Source: Bacteroides stercoris ATCC 43183
GTDB lineage: Bacteria > Bacteroidota > Bacteroidia > Bacteroidales > Bacteroidaceae
Direction of reading: 5' to 3'
DNA length: 64,000 bases
Assembly (NCBI RefSeq): GCF_025147325.1
Contig: NZ_CP102262.1
Coordinates: forward strand, 868,001-932,000
Below the pieces are notes generated by a model. It was not told the origin of the DNA. It searched no databases and worked only from the letters and a program-made list of their open reading frames with translations. Positions 46,042-55,428 of this stretch are shown here, piece after piece. Positions within the stretch are counted from its first letter, which is position 1. Each line of letters begins with the position of its first letter. Position numbers and translations under genes: made by a program.

Positions 46042-46870
46042 ACGGAAGCGGGCTGCAGGATTGTTTTTGCTGGCCGGACTTCTGTGTCTGTGCAGCATAA
46101 TGCCTGTGCAGGCTCAATGCGTGGCTAAGAACGAAGCGTTTCAGTCGGGCGAACATGTTATGTACGATTTGTATTTCAACTGGAAATTTATCTGGAAGAA
46201 AGTAGGGCTGGCAAGCTTGACTACTAATGCTACTACTTACCGCTTCCAGCCGGCCTACCGTTTCAATCTTCTTTCTGTGGGTAGCAAGAAAACGGATTTT
46301 TTCTTTAAAATGCGCGATACGCTGACTTGCTATGTCAGCGATAAACTGGAACCGCTTTATTTTCGTAAAGCAGCCGAGGAGGGAAAACGCTATACGGTCG
46401 ATGAGGCATGGTTCTCGTATGATGACGGTATAGCTACCGTAAAGCAGAGACGTACCTGGCATAATCCCGTGCGTGAACCGCAGGAGATGGAGTACAGCGA
46501 CAGCCGCTGTATCTTTGATATGCTGAGTATTTTGGCGCAAGCCCGTTCTTATAACCCTAAAGACTACAAGATAGGCGAGAAGATACTTTTCCCTATGGCA
46601 ACAGGGCGCAGAGTGGAGGAGCAAACCTTGATTTATCGCGGAAAGGAAGATATAGAAGCGAATAATGATACAATTTACCGCTGCCTTGTATTCTCTTTCG
46701 TGGAGTACAAGAAAGGAAAAGAGAAAGAGGTGATTACTTTCTTCGTTTCCGATGATAAGAACCACCTTCCCATACGTTTGGATATGTATTTGAATTTCGG
46801 CTCTGCAAAAGCTTTCCTCAAAAGTGTAAGGGGGAATCGTTACCCGATGACTTCCGTTGTTACAAAGTAA
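45962..46870 (+). CDS. DUF3108 family exported protein
   Basis: A 302-aa protein with a DUF3108 domain (EHVMYDLYFNWKFIWKKVGLASL onward to the C-terminus), a family of periplasmic beta-barrel-like proteins of unknown function. The only ATG in frame before the signal peptide lies 80 bp inside the preceding gene, giving a basic N-terminal extension of about 30 residues before the hydrophobic GLFLLAGLLCLCS segment. A non-ATG start near 46030 is an alternative. The overlap points to translational coupling with the Ig-like lipoprotein. Its 3' end overlaps the convergent thioesterase gene by 11 bp. Confidence 0.82.
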   Translation: MKTRKRRKARITATTATVTAVGDIVIKRKRAAGLFLLAGLLCLCSIMPVQAQCVAKNEAFQSGEHVMYDLYFNWKFIWKKVGLASLTTNATTYRFQPAYRFNLLSVGSKKTDFFFKMRDTLTCYVSDKLEPLYFRKAAEEGKRYTVDEAWFSYDDGIATVKQRRTWHNPVREPQEMEYSDSRCIFDMLSILAQARSYNPKDYKIGEKILFPMATGRRVEEQTLIYRGKEDIEANNDTIYRCLVFSFVEYKKGKEKEVITFFVSDDKNHLPIRLDMYLNFGSAKAFLKSVRGNRYPMTSVVTK

Positions 46871-47264
46871 ACGGCAGTGCGTCTCCTTTTCTGAAGATAC
46901 TTGACTCGAATGTGGCTACCAGCTCACCGTTCTGGTTGGTGATGTCAATCTGATAATGTCCGGTAGTACGTCCGATGTACCGTTCGCGGGCTTCGGCATA
47001 TAATATGTCGCCCGGACCGCTGCTACGCAGGAAAGTGATATTGGAAGACAGTGAGAAAGCCAGTGTGCCGTGAGAATTGGCTGCCGCTGCCAAGGCGAGG
47101 TCGGCCAGTGTAAAAAGCGCTCCGCCTTGGGTGCGATTTCCGGCATTGAGATGTGTTTCCGTAATCACCAGACGGGCTTTGCTGTATCCTTCTTTTATTT
47201 CTATCAGTTCTACACCTGCTTTATCGGCAAAACAGTCTTTCTTGAAAAATTCTTGCGGCGTCAT
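46860..47264 (-). CDS. PaaI-type hotdog-fold thioesterase
   Basis: A 134-aa hotdog-fold acyl-CoA thioesterase. The PaaI/4HBT signature is visible: LNAGNRTQGGALFTLADLALAAAAN, with the conserved Asn/Gly and acidic residue of the active-site helix, then SSNITFLRSSGPGDILYAEAR. Cytoplasmic. Substrate unknown; aryl- or acyl-CoA hydrolysis is the family role. It has a -7 box at 47317-47324 and a convergent 11-bp overlap with the DUF3108 gene. Confidence 0.9.
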   Translation of the reverse strand: MTPQEFFKKDCFADKAGVELIEIKEGYSKARLVITETHLNAGNRTQGGALFTLADLALAAAANSHGTLAFSLSSNITFLRSSGPGDILYAEARERYIGRTTGHYQIDITNQNGELVATFESSIFRKGDALPFTL

Positions 47265-47316
47265 GTCGTTTGGTAATAAATGATTAATATTAAGGAGAAA
47301 TCTGATGTTTTGGACA

Positions 47317-47324
47317 CAAATGTA
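47317..47324 (-). promoter_or_regulatory. -7 promoter box for thioesterase gene
   Basis: Minus-strand TACATTTG fits TAnnTTTG, 52 nt before the ATG at 47264. Confidence 0.45.
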
Positions 47325-47363
47325 ATATTTTAGCTTTTAATTGGATAATTTAGGTGGGTTATT

Positions 47364-47395
47364 TTCGAAAGCATGCACTACTTTTGTCTTCGAAA
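47364..47395 (+). promoter_or_regulatory. Promoter region of GH88-sulfatase unit with TTCGAAA repeats
   Basis: TACTTTTG at 47379-47386 fits the -7 consensus, 42 nt before the ATG at 47429. It is flanked by two direct copies of TTCGAAA, at 47364-47370 and 47389-47395, 25 bp apart, each containing the palindrome TTCGAA. The copies could be a regulator site, or chance; there is no functional evidence. Confidence 0.4.
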
Positions 47396-47428
47396 AAATA
47401 GACATAATTAATAAATAAATCCCTTATT

Positions 47429-48628
47429 ATGAAAACGACTCTTACTACATTGGGTATTTTCCTTCTTGTTTTAGCAGGTTGTGCAGGACAAAAAAAGACT
47501 GCAAATGATTTCATTCAGGAGAATATTGATAATGCGGTGGCACAGGAAACACTTCAGACAGACATTATCGAAAAATCTGGCAAAATTCTTAATCCGCGTA
47601 CCATTAATAAGGATGGTAGCATTCACTACGTTCCTATCGACGACTGGTGCTCTGGTTTCTTTCCCGGTAATATTTGGTATACGTACGAACTGACCGGTGA
47701 TAAAAAGTGGTTACCGCTGGCAGAGAAGTATACTGAAGCATTGGATTCCGTACAATATCTTACTTGGCATCATGATGTAGGCTTTATGATTGGTTCCAGC
47801 TATCTGAACGGGTATCGTTTTGCCAATAAGGAAGAGTACAAGCCCGTAATTATCCAGACCGCTAAATCATTGTCTACCCGTTTTCGTCCGGGTGCAGGCG
47901 TTATCCAGTCTTGGGATGCCGACAAAGGCTGGCAGGCCGAACGCGGATGGAAATGTCCGGTTATCATTGACAATATGATGAATTTGGAGCTGCTGTTCGA
48001 AGCCACTAAACTTTCGGGCGACTCTACTTTCTATAATGTGGCTAAGAAACATGCCGACACGACTATGGCCAACCACTTCCGTGCGGACAACAGTTGTTAC
48101 CACGTGGTGGATTATGATCCAGAGATTGGTGAGGTGCGCAAAAAACAAACAGCGCAGGGCTACGCCGATGAATCGTCTTGGGCTCGCGGACAGGCATGGG
48201 CTTTGTACGGTTATACAATGTGTTATCGGTATACTCATGATGCCAAATATCTGGCACAGGCAGAAAAGGTGTATAACTTTATTTTCGGAAACAAGAACCT
48301 TCCCGAAGATTTGGTTCCTTACTGGGACTTCGATGCTCCGAAGATTCCGAACGAGCCTCGTGACGCTTCTGCCGCAGCATGTACAGCTTCTGCCCTCTAT
48401 GAACTGAGTACCTATGTTACCGATAAGGGGTATAAGGAAACGGCTGACAGAATTATGGAAAGTCTTGCTTCTCCGGCTTATCGTGCAGAGGTAGGGACAA
48501 ACGGGAACTTTATCCTGATGCACTCGGTCGGCAGTATTCCTCACGGTGCTGAAATCGATGTTCCGCTGAACTATGCCGATTATTATTTCCTGGAAGCTTT
48601 GAAGCGTAAAAGAGATTTGGAAAAATGA
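47429..48628 (+). CDS. GH88 unsaturated glucuronyl hydrolase
   Basis: A 399-aa lipoprotein-signal protein (lipobox LAGC, Cys18) of glycoside hydrolase family 88. It removes the 4,5-unsaturated uronic acid from the non-reducing end of lyase products by hydration of the vinyl ether. The two family aspartates are found as Asp116 in WHHDVGFMIG and Asp181 in IIDNMMNLELLF, and the conserved WARGQAWALYG segment follows. It completes the route started by the PL8 lyase 27 kb away. It overlaps the next sulfatase gene by 4 bp (ATGA), an arrangement also seen in chondroitin loci of other Bacteroides. Confidence 0.95.
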   Translation: MKTTLTTLGIFLLVLAGCAGQKKTANDFIQENIDNAVAQETLQTDIIEKSGKILNPRTINKDGSIHYVPIDDWCSGFFPGNIWYTYELTGDKKWLPLAEKYTEALDSVQYLTWHHDVGFMIGSSYLNGYRFANKEEYKPVIIQTAKSLSTRFRPGAGVIQSWDADKGWQAERGWKCPVIIDNMMNLELLFEATKLSGDSTFYNVAKKHADTTMANHFRADNSCYHVVDYDPEIGEVRKKQTAQGYADESSWARGQAWALYGYTMCYRYTHDAKYLAQAEKVYNFIFGNKNLPEDLVPYWDFDAPKIPNEPRDASAAACTASALYELSTYVTDKGYKETADRIMESLASPAYRAEVGTNGNFILMHSVGSIPHGAEIDVPLNYADYYFLEALKRKRDLEK

Positions 48629-50175
48629 AAAGTCAATTGAATATATTGTTAGGTGGTTTAGGCTTGTTCGCCTTGCAGGGTTGTAAAACTCCGCAGGCAG
48701 AGCAGGCCCAACAGCCGAATGTTATTTATGTTTTTCCCGACCAGTTCCGCAATCAGGCAATGGAGTTCTGGGGGCAGGAGAGTTTTCGGGAGAAAGTGAA
48801 TTTCCGGAATGATCCGGTGCATACTCCTCGTCTGAATGATTTTGCGAGAGAGTCTTTGGTACTGACCTCTGCCATGAGCAATTGCCCGTTGAGCAGTCCT
48901 CACCGGGGTTCGTTACTGACAGGCATGTATCCCAACAAGAGTGGCATTCCTTTGAACTGCAATTCGAACCGTCCTATCAGTTCGTTGCGTGAAGATGTAG
49001 ACTGTGTGAGCGATGTATTCAGCAATGCGGGATACGACTGTGCTTATTTCGGTAAACTGCATGCAGACTTCCCGACCCCCAATGACCCCCAGCGTCCGGG
49101 AAAATATGTGGAAGACCGCATACCAGCATGGGATGCTTATACACCGAAAGACCGTCGTCACGGATTTAACTATTGGTATGCTTACGGAACTTTTGATGAA
49201 CATAAGAATCCGCATTATTGGGATACGGACGGTAAACGGCATGATCCGCGCGAATGGTCTCCGCTGCATGAGTCAGGTAAAGTTATTTCTTATCTGAAGA
49301 ATGAGGGAAATGTACGTGACCCGAAGAAACCGTTCTTTATCATGGTCGGCATGAATCCGCCGCATAGTCCCTATCGTTCGTTGGACGACTGTATGGAACA
49401 GGACTTCAACTTATACAAGGATCAGCCGTTGGACAGCCTGCTGGTTCGCCCCAATGCCGATTCTAAAATGGCAAAGGCGGAGAGTGTACGTTACTATTTC
49501 GCTTCCGTTACAGGTGTTGACCGTGCTTTCGGGCAGATACTCGATGCGTTGAAAGAACTGGGATTGGATAAAAACACAATCGTGGTCTTCTCTTCCGACC
49601 ATGGTGAGACTATGTGCAGCCAGCACACGGACGATCCGAAGAATTCTCCTTTCTCCGAGTCGATGAATGTGCCTTTCCTGGTTCGCTTCCCCGACAAGAT
49701 TCAACCCCGTCTGGATGATTTGATGCTTTCTTCTCCGGATATTATGCCTACTTTGTTGGGGTTGGCGGGTCTTTCCGATTCTATTCCGGCAAATGTGCAG
49801 GGACACAATTATGCTCCGCTGTTCTTTAATGAAAAAGCTGATATAGTGCGTCCTGCAGGAGCTCTTTATATTCAGAACGTAGACGGTAAGAAAGATGAAG
49901 ACGGTAAGGTCCGTTCCTATTTTCCATCGTCACGCGGTTTTAAATCGGCCCGTTACACATTGGCTCTTTATGTAGACCGTGATAATCACAAGCTTGTAAA
50001 GAGTTTCTTGTTTGACGACGAAAAAGATCCGTATCAGATGAATAATCTTCCGTTAGAGGAGAATAAGGAAATAGTAGATGAGCTGTGTGCAGAGATGGGA
50101 AAAGTCTTGAAGGAGATTGACGATCCCTGGTACAGAGAGCGCATCTTGTCCGACATGATACCGTACGATAAATAA
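48625..50175 (+). CDS. S1 family sulfatase lipoprotein, serine type (SSPHR)
   Basis: A 516-aa sulfatase with a lipoprotein signal (lipobox LQGC, Cys20). The formylglycine motif is Ser90-S-P-H-R94; the histidine replaces the common serine at the fourth position. The metal-site segment FPDQFRNQ and the SSDHGETMCS segment are present. It is translationally coupled to GH88, which fits removal of sulfate from the same unsaturated disaccharides, probably a 6-O or 4-O sulfate on GalNAc; this is inferred from the partnership. A strong terminator follows. Confidence 0.93.
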   Translation: MKSQLNILLGGLGLFALQGCKTPQAEQAQQPNVIYVFPDQFRNQAMEFWGQESFREKVNFRNDPVHTPRLNDFARESLVLTSAMSNCPLSSPHRGSLLTGMYPNKSGIPLNCNSNRPISSLREDVDCVSDVFSNAGYDCAYFGKLHADFPTPNDPQRPGKYVEDRIPAWDAYTPKDRRHGFNYWYAYGTFDEHKNPHYWDTDGKRHDPREWSPLHESGKVISYLKNEGNVRDPKKPFFIMVGMNPPHSPYRSLDDCMEQDFNLYKDQPLDSLLVRPNADSKMAKAESVRYYFASVTGVDRAFGQILDALKELGLDKNTIVVFSSDHGETMCSQHTDDPKNSPFSESMNVPFLVRFPDKIQPRLDDLMLSSPDIMPTLLGLAGLSDSIPANVQGHNYAPLFFNEKADIVRPAGALYIQNVDGKKDEDGKVRSYFPSSRGFKSARYTLALYVDRDNHKLVKSFLFDDEKDPYQMNNLPLEENKEIVDELCAEMGKVLKEIDDPWYRERILSDMIPYDK

Positions 50176-50196
50176 AAATTGTTGTTTCTAAACTGA

Positions 50197-50238
50197 ATTA
50201 CCCCTGCCACAATCATATGTAGCAGGGGTAATTTTTTG
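50197..50238 (+). terminator. Intrinsic terminator after GH88-sulfatase unit
   Basis: ATTACCCCTGC (50197-50207) and its exact complement at 50222-50232 form an 11-bp stem with a 14-nt loop and a following T-run. It ends the GH88-sulfatase transcript. Confidence 0.9.
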
Positions 50239-50296
50239 GAGGATATGATGCACCTCTTTCTTTCGTTTATAGGAAACGGTTATAACCGTTTTGAGT

Positions 50297-51772
50297 TTAC
50301 TTGTTTAATTTCCACTCACATCCGTCCTTGGTGTCCTTGATGGCAAAGCCTAATGCAGTCAGTTCATCACGGATTTTATCGGAAGTAGCCCAGTCCTTGT
50401 TGGCTTTGGCTTTTATACGCTCTGCCAGCAACATGTCTACAACTTTACCGAAAGCGGCTTCGCGTTCTTCATTGGAGGTGTTCTCCTCTTTCAGTCCCAA
50501 TATATCGAAACAGAAGAGATGGAAGGTCTCTTTCAGCTCTTTCAGGTCTTCGGCTGTAATGGTGTCATTGCCTGCAATGATATTGTTTATCATTCTGGCA
50601 CCATCGAAGAGATGGGCTATTACAATCGGAGAATTCAAATCATCGTTCATGGCTTCATAGCATTCGGCACGTAATGTTTTCACGTTTACCGTAGAAGCTT
50701 TGCCTGGAACAATCTTCTCCAGTCCGTGTACAGCATCCATAAGCCTTGCCAGACCTTTTTCTGCAGCTTGCAGAGCTTCATTGCTGAAATCTACCGTACT
50801 GCGATAGTGGGCCTGGAGAATGAAGAAACGGATGGTCATCGGGCTGTAAGCCTGTGTCAGCGTTTTGTTGGAGCCGGTGAAGAACTCATCCAATGTGATG
50901 AAGTTGCCGAGGCTTTTACCCATTTTCTGTCCGTTGATGGTTATCATGTTGTTATGCATCCAGTAATGCACCATGTCATCGCCTTGTGATGCTACGGATT
51001 GTGCAATTTCACATTCGTGGTGCGGGAAGATAAGGTCCATACCGCCACCGTGAATGTCGAAATGTTTACCCAGATATTTCTTTCCCATTGCCGTACATTC
51101 GGCGTGCCAGCCGGGGAAGCCGTCACTCCATGGGCTTGGCCAGCGCATGATATGTTCCGGTTGGGCACGTTTCCACAGTGCAAAGTCGGCGGGATTGTGT
51201 TTTTCCTCCTGGCCGTCCAGCTCACGCGTAGTGTTTAGTACATCGTCCAGATTACGTCCTGACAGTTTGCCGTAGTGGTGGTCTTTGTTGTATTTGGCTA
51301 CATCAAAGTAAATGGAGCCTTCACTTTCGTAAGCGTAGCCGTTCTCCAGTATCTCTTTTACGAGCTCTATCTGTTCGATGATATGTCCCGATGCATGCGG
51401 TTCGATGCTGGGAGAAAGCACGTTTAATGCTTCCATTGCCTTGTGATAACGGTTTATATAATACTGTGCCACTTCCATGGGCTCCAGTTGTTCCAAACGG
51501 GCTTTCTTTGCAATTTTGTCTTCACCGTCGTCCGCGTCATGTTCCAAATGACCTACATCGGTAATATTGCGGACATAGCGCACTTTATAGCCAATGTGTG
51601 TAAGATAGCGGAAAAGTAAATCGAAAGTAATGGCAGGACGTGCGTGGCCCAGGTGGGCATCACCGTAAACGGTCGGTCCGCAGACATACATACCTACATG
51701 AGGAGCATGCAAAGGTACGAATAACTCCTTTTTTCTATTTAAGGTGTTGTAAATGGTCAGTTGTTGTTCCAT
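50297..51772 (-). CDS. cysS: Cysteinyl-tRNA synthetase
   Basis: A 491-aa class I aminoacyl-tRNA synthetase charging tRNA-Cys. The HIGH motif is HLGH in [16 protein letters not shown]; the zinc-binding residues include Cys30 or so in YVCGPT and HHECE further on. The KMSKS loop reads KMGKSLGN, a normal variant. The anticodon-binding helical domain occupies the C-terminal third. A -7 box is at 51804-51811. Confidence 0.97.
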   Translation of the reverse strand: MEQQLTIYNTLNRKKELFVPLHAPHVGMYVCGPTVYGDAHLGHARPAITFDLLFRYLTHIGYKVRYVRNITDVGHLEHDADDGEDKIAKKARLEQLEPMEVAQYYINRYHKAMEALNVLSPSIEPHASGHIIEQIELVKEILENGYAYESEGSIYFDVAKYNKDHHYGKLSGRNLDDVLNTTRELDGQEEKHNPADFALWKRAQPEHIMRWPSPWSDGFPGWHAECTAMGKKYLGKHFDIHGGGMDLIFPHHECEIAQSVASQGDDMVHYWMHNNMITINGQKMGKSLGNFITLDEFFTGSNKTLTQAYSPMTIRFFILQAHYRSTVDFSNEALQAAEKGLARLMDAVHGLEKIVPGKASTVNVKTLRAECYEAMNDDLNSPIVIAHLFDGARMINNIIAGNDTITAEDLKELKETFHLFCFDILGLKEENTSNEEREAAFGKVVDMLLAERIKAKANKDWATSDKIRDELTALGFAIKDTKDGCEWKLNK

Positions 51773-51803
51773 AACGTTTGATAATTAGTTCTTTTTGGAA
51801 AGG

Positions 51804-51811
51804 CAAAGGTA
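51804..51811 (-). promoter_or_regulatory. -7 promoter box for cysS
   Basis: Minus-strand TACCTTTG fits TAnnTTTG, 31 nt before the ATG at 51772, in the gap after the HAD phosphatase gene. Confidence 0.45.
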
Positions 51812-51844
51812 TAACAAATATTTGTAAATTAGGACTATCTGTTT

Positions 51845-52666
51845 TTAAAAAGCGTGCAGGAAGTATCGTTCTACGGCGATGGCTACTCCATCTTCGTCGT
51901 TACTTGGGGCAATGTAGTCCGCAGCAGCTTTCACGGGTTCCTGTGCATTGTCCATTGCTATGCCAAGTCCGGCGTATTTTATCATGCTGAGATCATTGTA
52001 ACCGTCGCCCATGGCTGCCACTTCTTCGCGGGTGATACCCAGCTTTTCCGATAATACGGCGATCGAACGTGCTTTGTCTATGCCCAAAGGAACGAGTTCC
52101 AGAAAATAAGGTTCCGAACGGTATACGCTGATTTGCCTTTGCAGACGAAGGCTCAGTTCGGCTTCTGTTTTCATAAGTTGTTCAGGTTCACCTACAATGA
52201 GGCATTTGGGTAGGGGAAGGGGAATTTCCTGCAGGAAGTTCTCTACGCGGCGTACCTGCATTTTGTTGAGGAATGCTTCTTTTTGTACGTACGGGTCGTT
52301 GGGATTTTCGGTAAGTATGCATTCGTTGTCGTATGTGAGGATTGTTTGCCGGTTATCGGTTGCAGTCTGGTACAGGATAGGCAGTACATCGTCGGGAAGC
52401 AGGTTTTTATACAGTAGCTCACCGGTGCTCCAGTCTATGATTTCTCCGCCGTTATAAGAAAGAATATAGCCGTTGTTTTCTTTCATTTGCAGTTGTTCCG
52501 CCAAAGGAACAATACCGTAGGTAGGACGGCCTGACGCCAGTACCAGGCGTACGCCGCTTTGCTGTAGCCGTAACAGGGTACGGAGATTGCGCGGAGAGAT
52601 TTCTTTCTTCGAATTGGTCAGGGTTCCGTCCAGGTCAAGGACGAGCAGTCGATAGTCTTGTTTCAT
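51845..52666 (-). CDS. HAD-family Cof-type sugar phosphatase
   Basis: A 273-aa haloacid dehalogenase hydrolase of the Cof subfamily (class IIB cap). Motif I is LDLDGTLTNSKKEIS, the cap lies at about 85-190, and motif IV is GDGYNDLSMIKYAG with the following GIAMDNAQ. It probably dephosphorylates sugar phosphates or FMN-like compounds in the cytoplasm; the exact substrate is not readable. It has its own -7 box at 52698-52705, divergent from mnmA. Confidence 0.93.
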   Translation of the reverse strand: MKQDYRLLVLDLDGTLTNSKKEISPRNLRTLLRLQQSGVRLVLASGRPTYGIVPLAEQLQMKENNGYILSYNGGEIIDWSTGELLYKNLLPDDVLPILYQTATDNRQTILTYDNECILTENPNDPYVQKEAFLNKMQVRRVENFLQEIPLPLPKCLIVGEPEQLMKTEAELSLRLQRQISVYRSEPYFLELVPLGIDKARSIAVLSEKLGITREEVAAMGDGYNDLSMIKYAGLGIAMDNAQEPVKAAADYIAPSNDEDGVAIAVERYFLHAF

Positions 52667-52697
52667 GGTTTGAATTTGATTGTTTTTTTGAAAGTGG

Positions 52698-52705
52698 CAA
52701 AGATA
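52698..52705 (-). promoter_or_regulatory. -7 promoter box for HAD phosphatase
   Basis: Minus-strand TATCTTTG fits TAnnTTTG, 31 nt before the ATG at 52666. Confidence 0.45.
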
Positions 52706-52727
52706 GGGTTTTCTCAGGATGAAATAC

Positions 52728-52735
52728 TATTTTTG
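52728..52735 (+). promoter_or_regulatory. -7 box 4 nt before mnmA ATG (leaderless candidate)
   Basis: TATTTTTG is followed by CAGT and then the ATG at 52740. Transcription should begin at or within a few bases of that ATG, so no room is left for a ribosome-binding site. It also rules out the upstream ATG at 52719. Confidence 0.5.
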
Positions 52736-52739
52736 CAGT

Positions 52740-53792
52740 ATGAAGTCAAAAGAACGTGTATTATTGGGAATGAGCGGCGGTACGGACAGTTCCGTGGCTG
52801 CCATGAAGTTACAGGAAGCCGGCTATGAAGTAACGGGAGTCACTTTCCGTTTTTACGAAGTGGGTGGAAAAACGGAATACCTGGAAGATGCGCGGGCACT
52901 GGCAGGACGGTTGGGTATTGAGCATATTACATACGATGCAAGGGAACTCTTCCGTGAACGCATTATCCGTTACTTTATAGATGAATATCTGGCGGGGCAT
53001 ACCCCCGTTCCCTGTACCCTCTGCAATAATGAGCTGAAGTGGAAACTTTTGGCGGAAATAGCCGATGAAAAGGGGATTTATTGGATCTCTACCGGACATT
53101 ACGTACGTAAACTCTTTTTAGAGGACAACTATTACATTGCTCCGGCAGTTGACAGAGACAAGGACCAGACTTTCTTTTTATGGGGCTTGAAACAGGATAT
53201 CTTGCAACGGATGTTACTCCCGATGGGAGATATGACAAAAGAGGATGCGCGTGCTTATGCCGCTGAACGTGGGTTTATGCGTGTTGCCGCTAAAAAAGAC
53301 AGTATAGGAGTGTGTTTCTGTCCGTTGGATTACCGTTCTTTCCTGAAGCGTGAGGTTCCTATGGAGCAACTGCCGGGCAGAGGGCATTTTCTCGATGAAA
53401 AGGGGAATGTATTAGGATGGCATGAAGGATACCCTTTCTATACGATAGGTCAACGGCGTGGACTGGGCATTCATCTGAATAGGGCTGTATTTGTGAAGGA
53501 AGTCAGAATGGAAACCAACGAGGTGGTACTTGCACCACTTGCCTCCTTATATAAAAAGGAAATGTATCTTAAAGATTGGAACCTTATCAGTGCACATCGG
53601 GTATTGGGAGCGGAAACGGTTATCGTAAAGATACGCTATCGCAAGCAGGCAAACCGCTGTATGGTTGCTCAGGAGGAGAACGGACATCTGCGGGTTTCGC
53701 TGTTGGAGCCGTTGGAGTCTATCGCTCCGGGGCAAGCCGCCGCCTTTTATGATGCGGACGGCTTGTTGTTGGGCGGTGGTATTATTCTTTGA
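52740..53792 (+). CDS. mnmA: tRNA-specific 2-thiouridylase
   Basis: MnmA adds sulfur to uridine-34 of certain tRNAs. The PP-loop [13 protein letters not shown] is at the N-terminus. The active-site cysteines appear in [11 protein letters not shown] and DSIGVCFC. At 350 aa from this start it has the family length. The frame is open to an ATG at 52719, but that lies upstream of the -7 box, so I use 52740. Some Bacteroidales carry two MnmA paralogues; whether this is the only one cannot be told. Its end overlaps the convergent GH3-type gene by 11 bp. Confidence 0.94.
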   Translation: MKSKERVLLGMSGGTDSSVAAMKLQEAGYEVTGVTFRFYEVGGKTEYLEDARALAGRLGIEHITYDARELFRERIIRYFIDEYLAGHTPVPCTLCNNELKWKLLAEIADEKGIYWISTGHYVRKLFLEDNYYIAPAVDRDKDQTFFLWGLKQDILQRMLLPMGDMTKEDARAYAAERGFMRVAAKKDSIGVCFCPLDYRSFLKREVPMEQLPGRGHFLDEKGNVLGWHEGYPFYTIGQRRGLGIHLNRAVFVKEVRMETNEVVLAPLASLYKKEMYLKDWNLISAHRVLGAETVIVKIRYRKQANRCMVAQEENGHLRVSLLEPLESIAPGQAAAFYDADGLLLGGGIIL

Positions 53793-55299
53793 AGTTGAGC
53801 TTCAGCATCTCTTCAATGTATTCTCTTGTATTGCTGAGGCGCGGTATCTTATGCTGTCCGCCAAGCTTGCCTTTACTGTCCAGCCAATCGTGGAACAGAT
53901 TTCTGCGGGCAACGATTATCTCCAGAGGCTGCAAAGCCAGGTCATTCTGCCGTTTGGCTTCATAGTCGGAATTCACTTCTTTAAGGGTGTCATCCAATAT
54001 TTTGGCAAATTTATCCAGGTCATCTGGCATTTTGGCAAATTCAATCAGCCATTGATGGCGGCATTTGGCATGTTCGTCCATGAAGACGGGAGCGGCGGAA
54101 TAGTCTACAATCTGTGCTCCCGTGGCAGCACAGGCTTTGCTTAAACCTTTTTCCGCATTGTCCACGATAAGTTCTTCGCCAAAGGCATTGATGAAATGCT
54201 TTGTGCGGCCGGTAATGACGAATTTGTACGGGCGGTTATTGGTGAACTTCACGGTATCTCCAATCATATACCGCCACAGTCCGGCAGAAGTGGAGATGAC
54301 CATTGCGTAGTTCTTGTTGAGTTCTACTTCTTCCAGACAGCAGATACGCGGATTTTCCTTGCCGACATCTTCCAAAGGTATGAATTCATAGAAAACACCG
54401 TAATCAATCATCATCAGCATGGCCGGATCGTTCGGGTCGTTCTGTGTGCCGAAATAGCCTTCGGAGGCATTATATGTCTCGACATAGTGCATCTTGGAAC
54501 TTTTGATGACTTGTCTGTATTGTTCCCGATAAGGAGTAAAAGCCACTCCGCCATGGAAGAATACTTCCAGATTGGGCCATACTTCTTCCAATGACTGTTT
54601 CCCGGTTTTTTCAAGTATATGTTTAACAAGTACCAGCATCCAGGATGGCACACCCGAAAGATTGGTGACATTGGCATGGATTGTACTGTTGGCTATGGCC
54701 TCCATCTTAGGTTCGAACTCGCTCATCAAGGCTATTTCCTTGCTTGGCACACGGATATAGTTGACCAGCGGGTGTACATTCTGTATCAGAATGGCAGATA
54801 AATCACCTACCAAACTATGGTTGGAGTTCAGGTTGGGGCTGTGGCTACCGCCGAGAATCAATCCTTTTCCGGAAAAAAAACGGCTTTCGGGATTGATTCC
54901 CAGATAGATGGCAACAGCATCTTTCCCGCCTTGATAATGAGTGTCTTGCAGAGACTCTTTGCTGACCGGAAGGAATTTGCTTTTATCGTTGGTTGTTCCC
55001 GAAGACTTGGCAAACCAACATATTTCCGACGGCCAGAGCAAATTTTGTTCACCGGCACGCAAGCGGGCTACATAAGGTTTGATTTCTTCGTAAGTCTGTA
55101 TGGGAAGGCGTTTTTTGAAATCTTCATAAGTACGAATAGAGGCATAGTCATATTTCTTTCCCCATTCCGTATTGGCGGCCATGCGTACCAAACGTTTCAG
55201 GACACCTGCCTGCAACTCACCTGCATGTTCAGTGTACAGTTCGATTTCTTTCAAGCGGGGGGCGAAGTATACTTTATTCAGAAGTTTTGTAATATTCAT
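53782..55299 (-). CDS. GH3 (auxin-responsive) family acyl-adenylating enzyme
   Basis: A 505-aa bacterial member of the GH3 family (unrelated to glycoside hydrolase 3), which in plants conjugates amino acids to jasmonate or auxin through acyl adenylates. The nucleotide-binding segment [18 protein letters not shown] and [14 protein letters not shown], then the [22 protein letters not shown] segment before the C-terminal domain, are family marks. The substrate in Bacteroides is unknown. It has a -7 box at 55328-55335. Confidence 0.9.
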   Translation of the reverse strand: MNITKLLNKVYFAPRLKEIELYTEHAGELQAGVLKRLVRMAANTEWGKKYDYASIRTYEDFKKRLPIQTYEEIKPYVARLRAGEQNLLWPSEICWFAKSSGTTNDKSKFLPVSKESLQDTHYQGGKDAVAIYLGINPESRFFSGKGLILGGSHSPNLNSNHSLVGDLSAILIQNVHPLVNYIRVPSKEIALMSEFEPKMEAIANSTIHANVTNLSGVPSWMLVLVKHILEKTGKQSLEEVWPNLEVFFHGGVAFTPYREQYRQVIKSSKMHYVETYNASEGYFGTQNDPNDPAMLMMIDYGVFYEFIPLEDVGKENPRICCLEEVELNKNYAMVISTSAGLWRYMIGDTVKFTNNRPYKFVITGRTKHFINAFGEELIVDNAEKGLSKACAATGAQIVDYSAAPVFMDEHAKCRHQWLIEFAKMPDDLDKFAKILDDTLKEVNSDYEAKRQNDLALQPLEIIVARRNLFHDWLDSKGKLGGQHKIPRLSNTREYIEEMLKLNFKE

Positions 55300-55327
55300 C
55301 GTTCTTATCGAAATCTGTTTAAGTGTG

Positions 55328-55335
55328 CAAAATTA
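55328..55335 (-). promoter_or_regulatory. -7 promoter box for GH3-type gene
   Basis: Minus-strand TAATTTTG fits TAnnTTTG, 28 nt before the ATG at 55299. Confidence 0.45.
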
Positions 55336-55428
55336 ATCTTATTTATCGGCATCTCTATCTTTTTTCTCTTTTTTTTCTATCTTTACGTCCGTATAGGTGA
55401 AAAGAACCGTAATTTAAACTAAAACATC

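Noticed and set aside
52719..52739. Earlier ATG for mnmA
   Set aside because: It is upstream of the consensus -7 box and adds seven residues not typical of MnmA.
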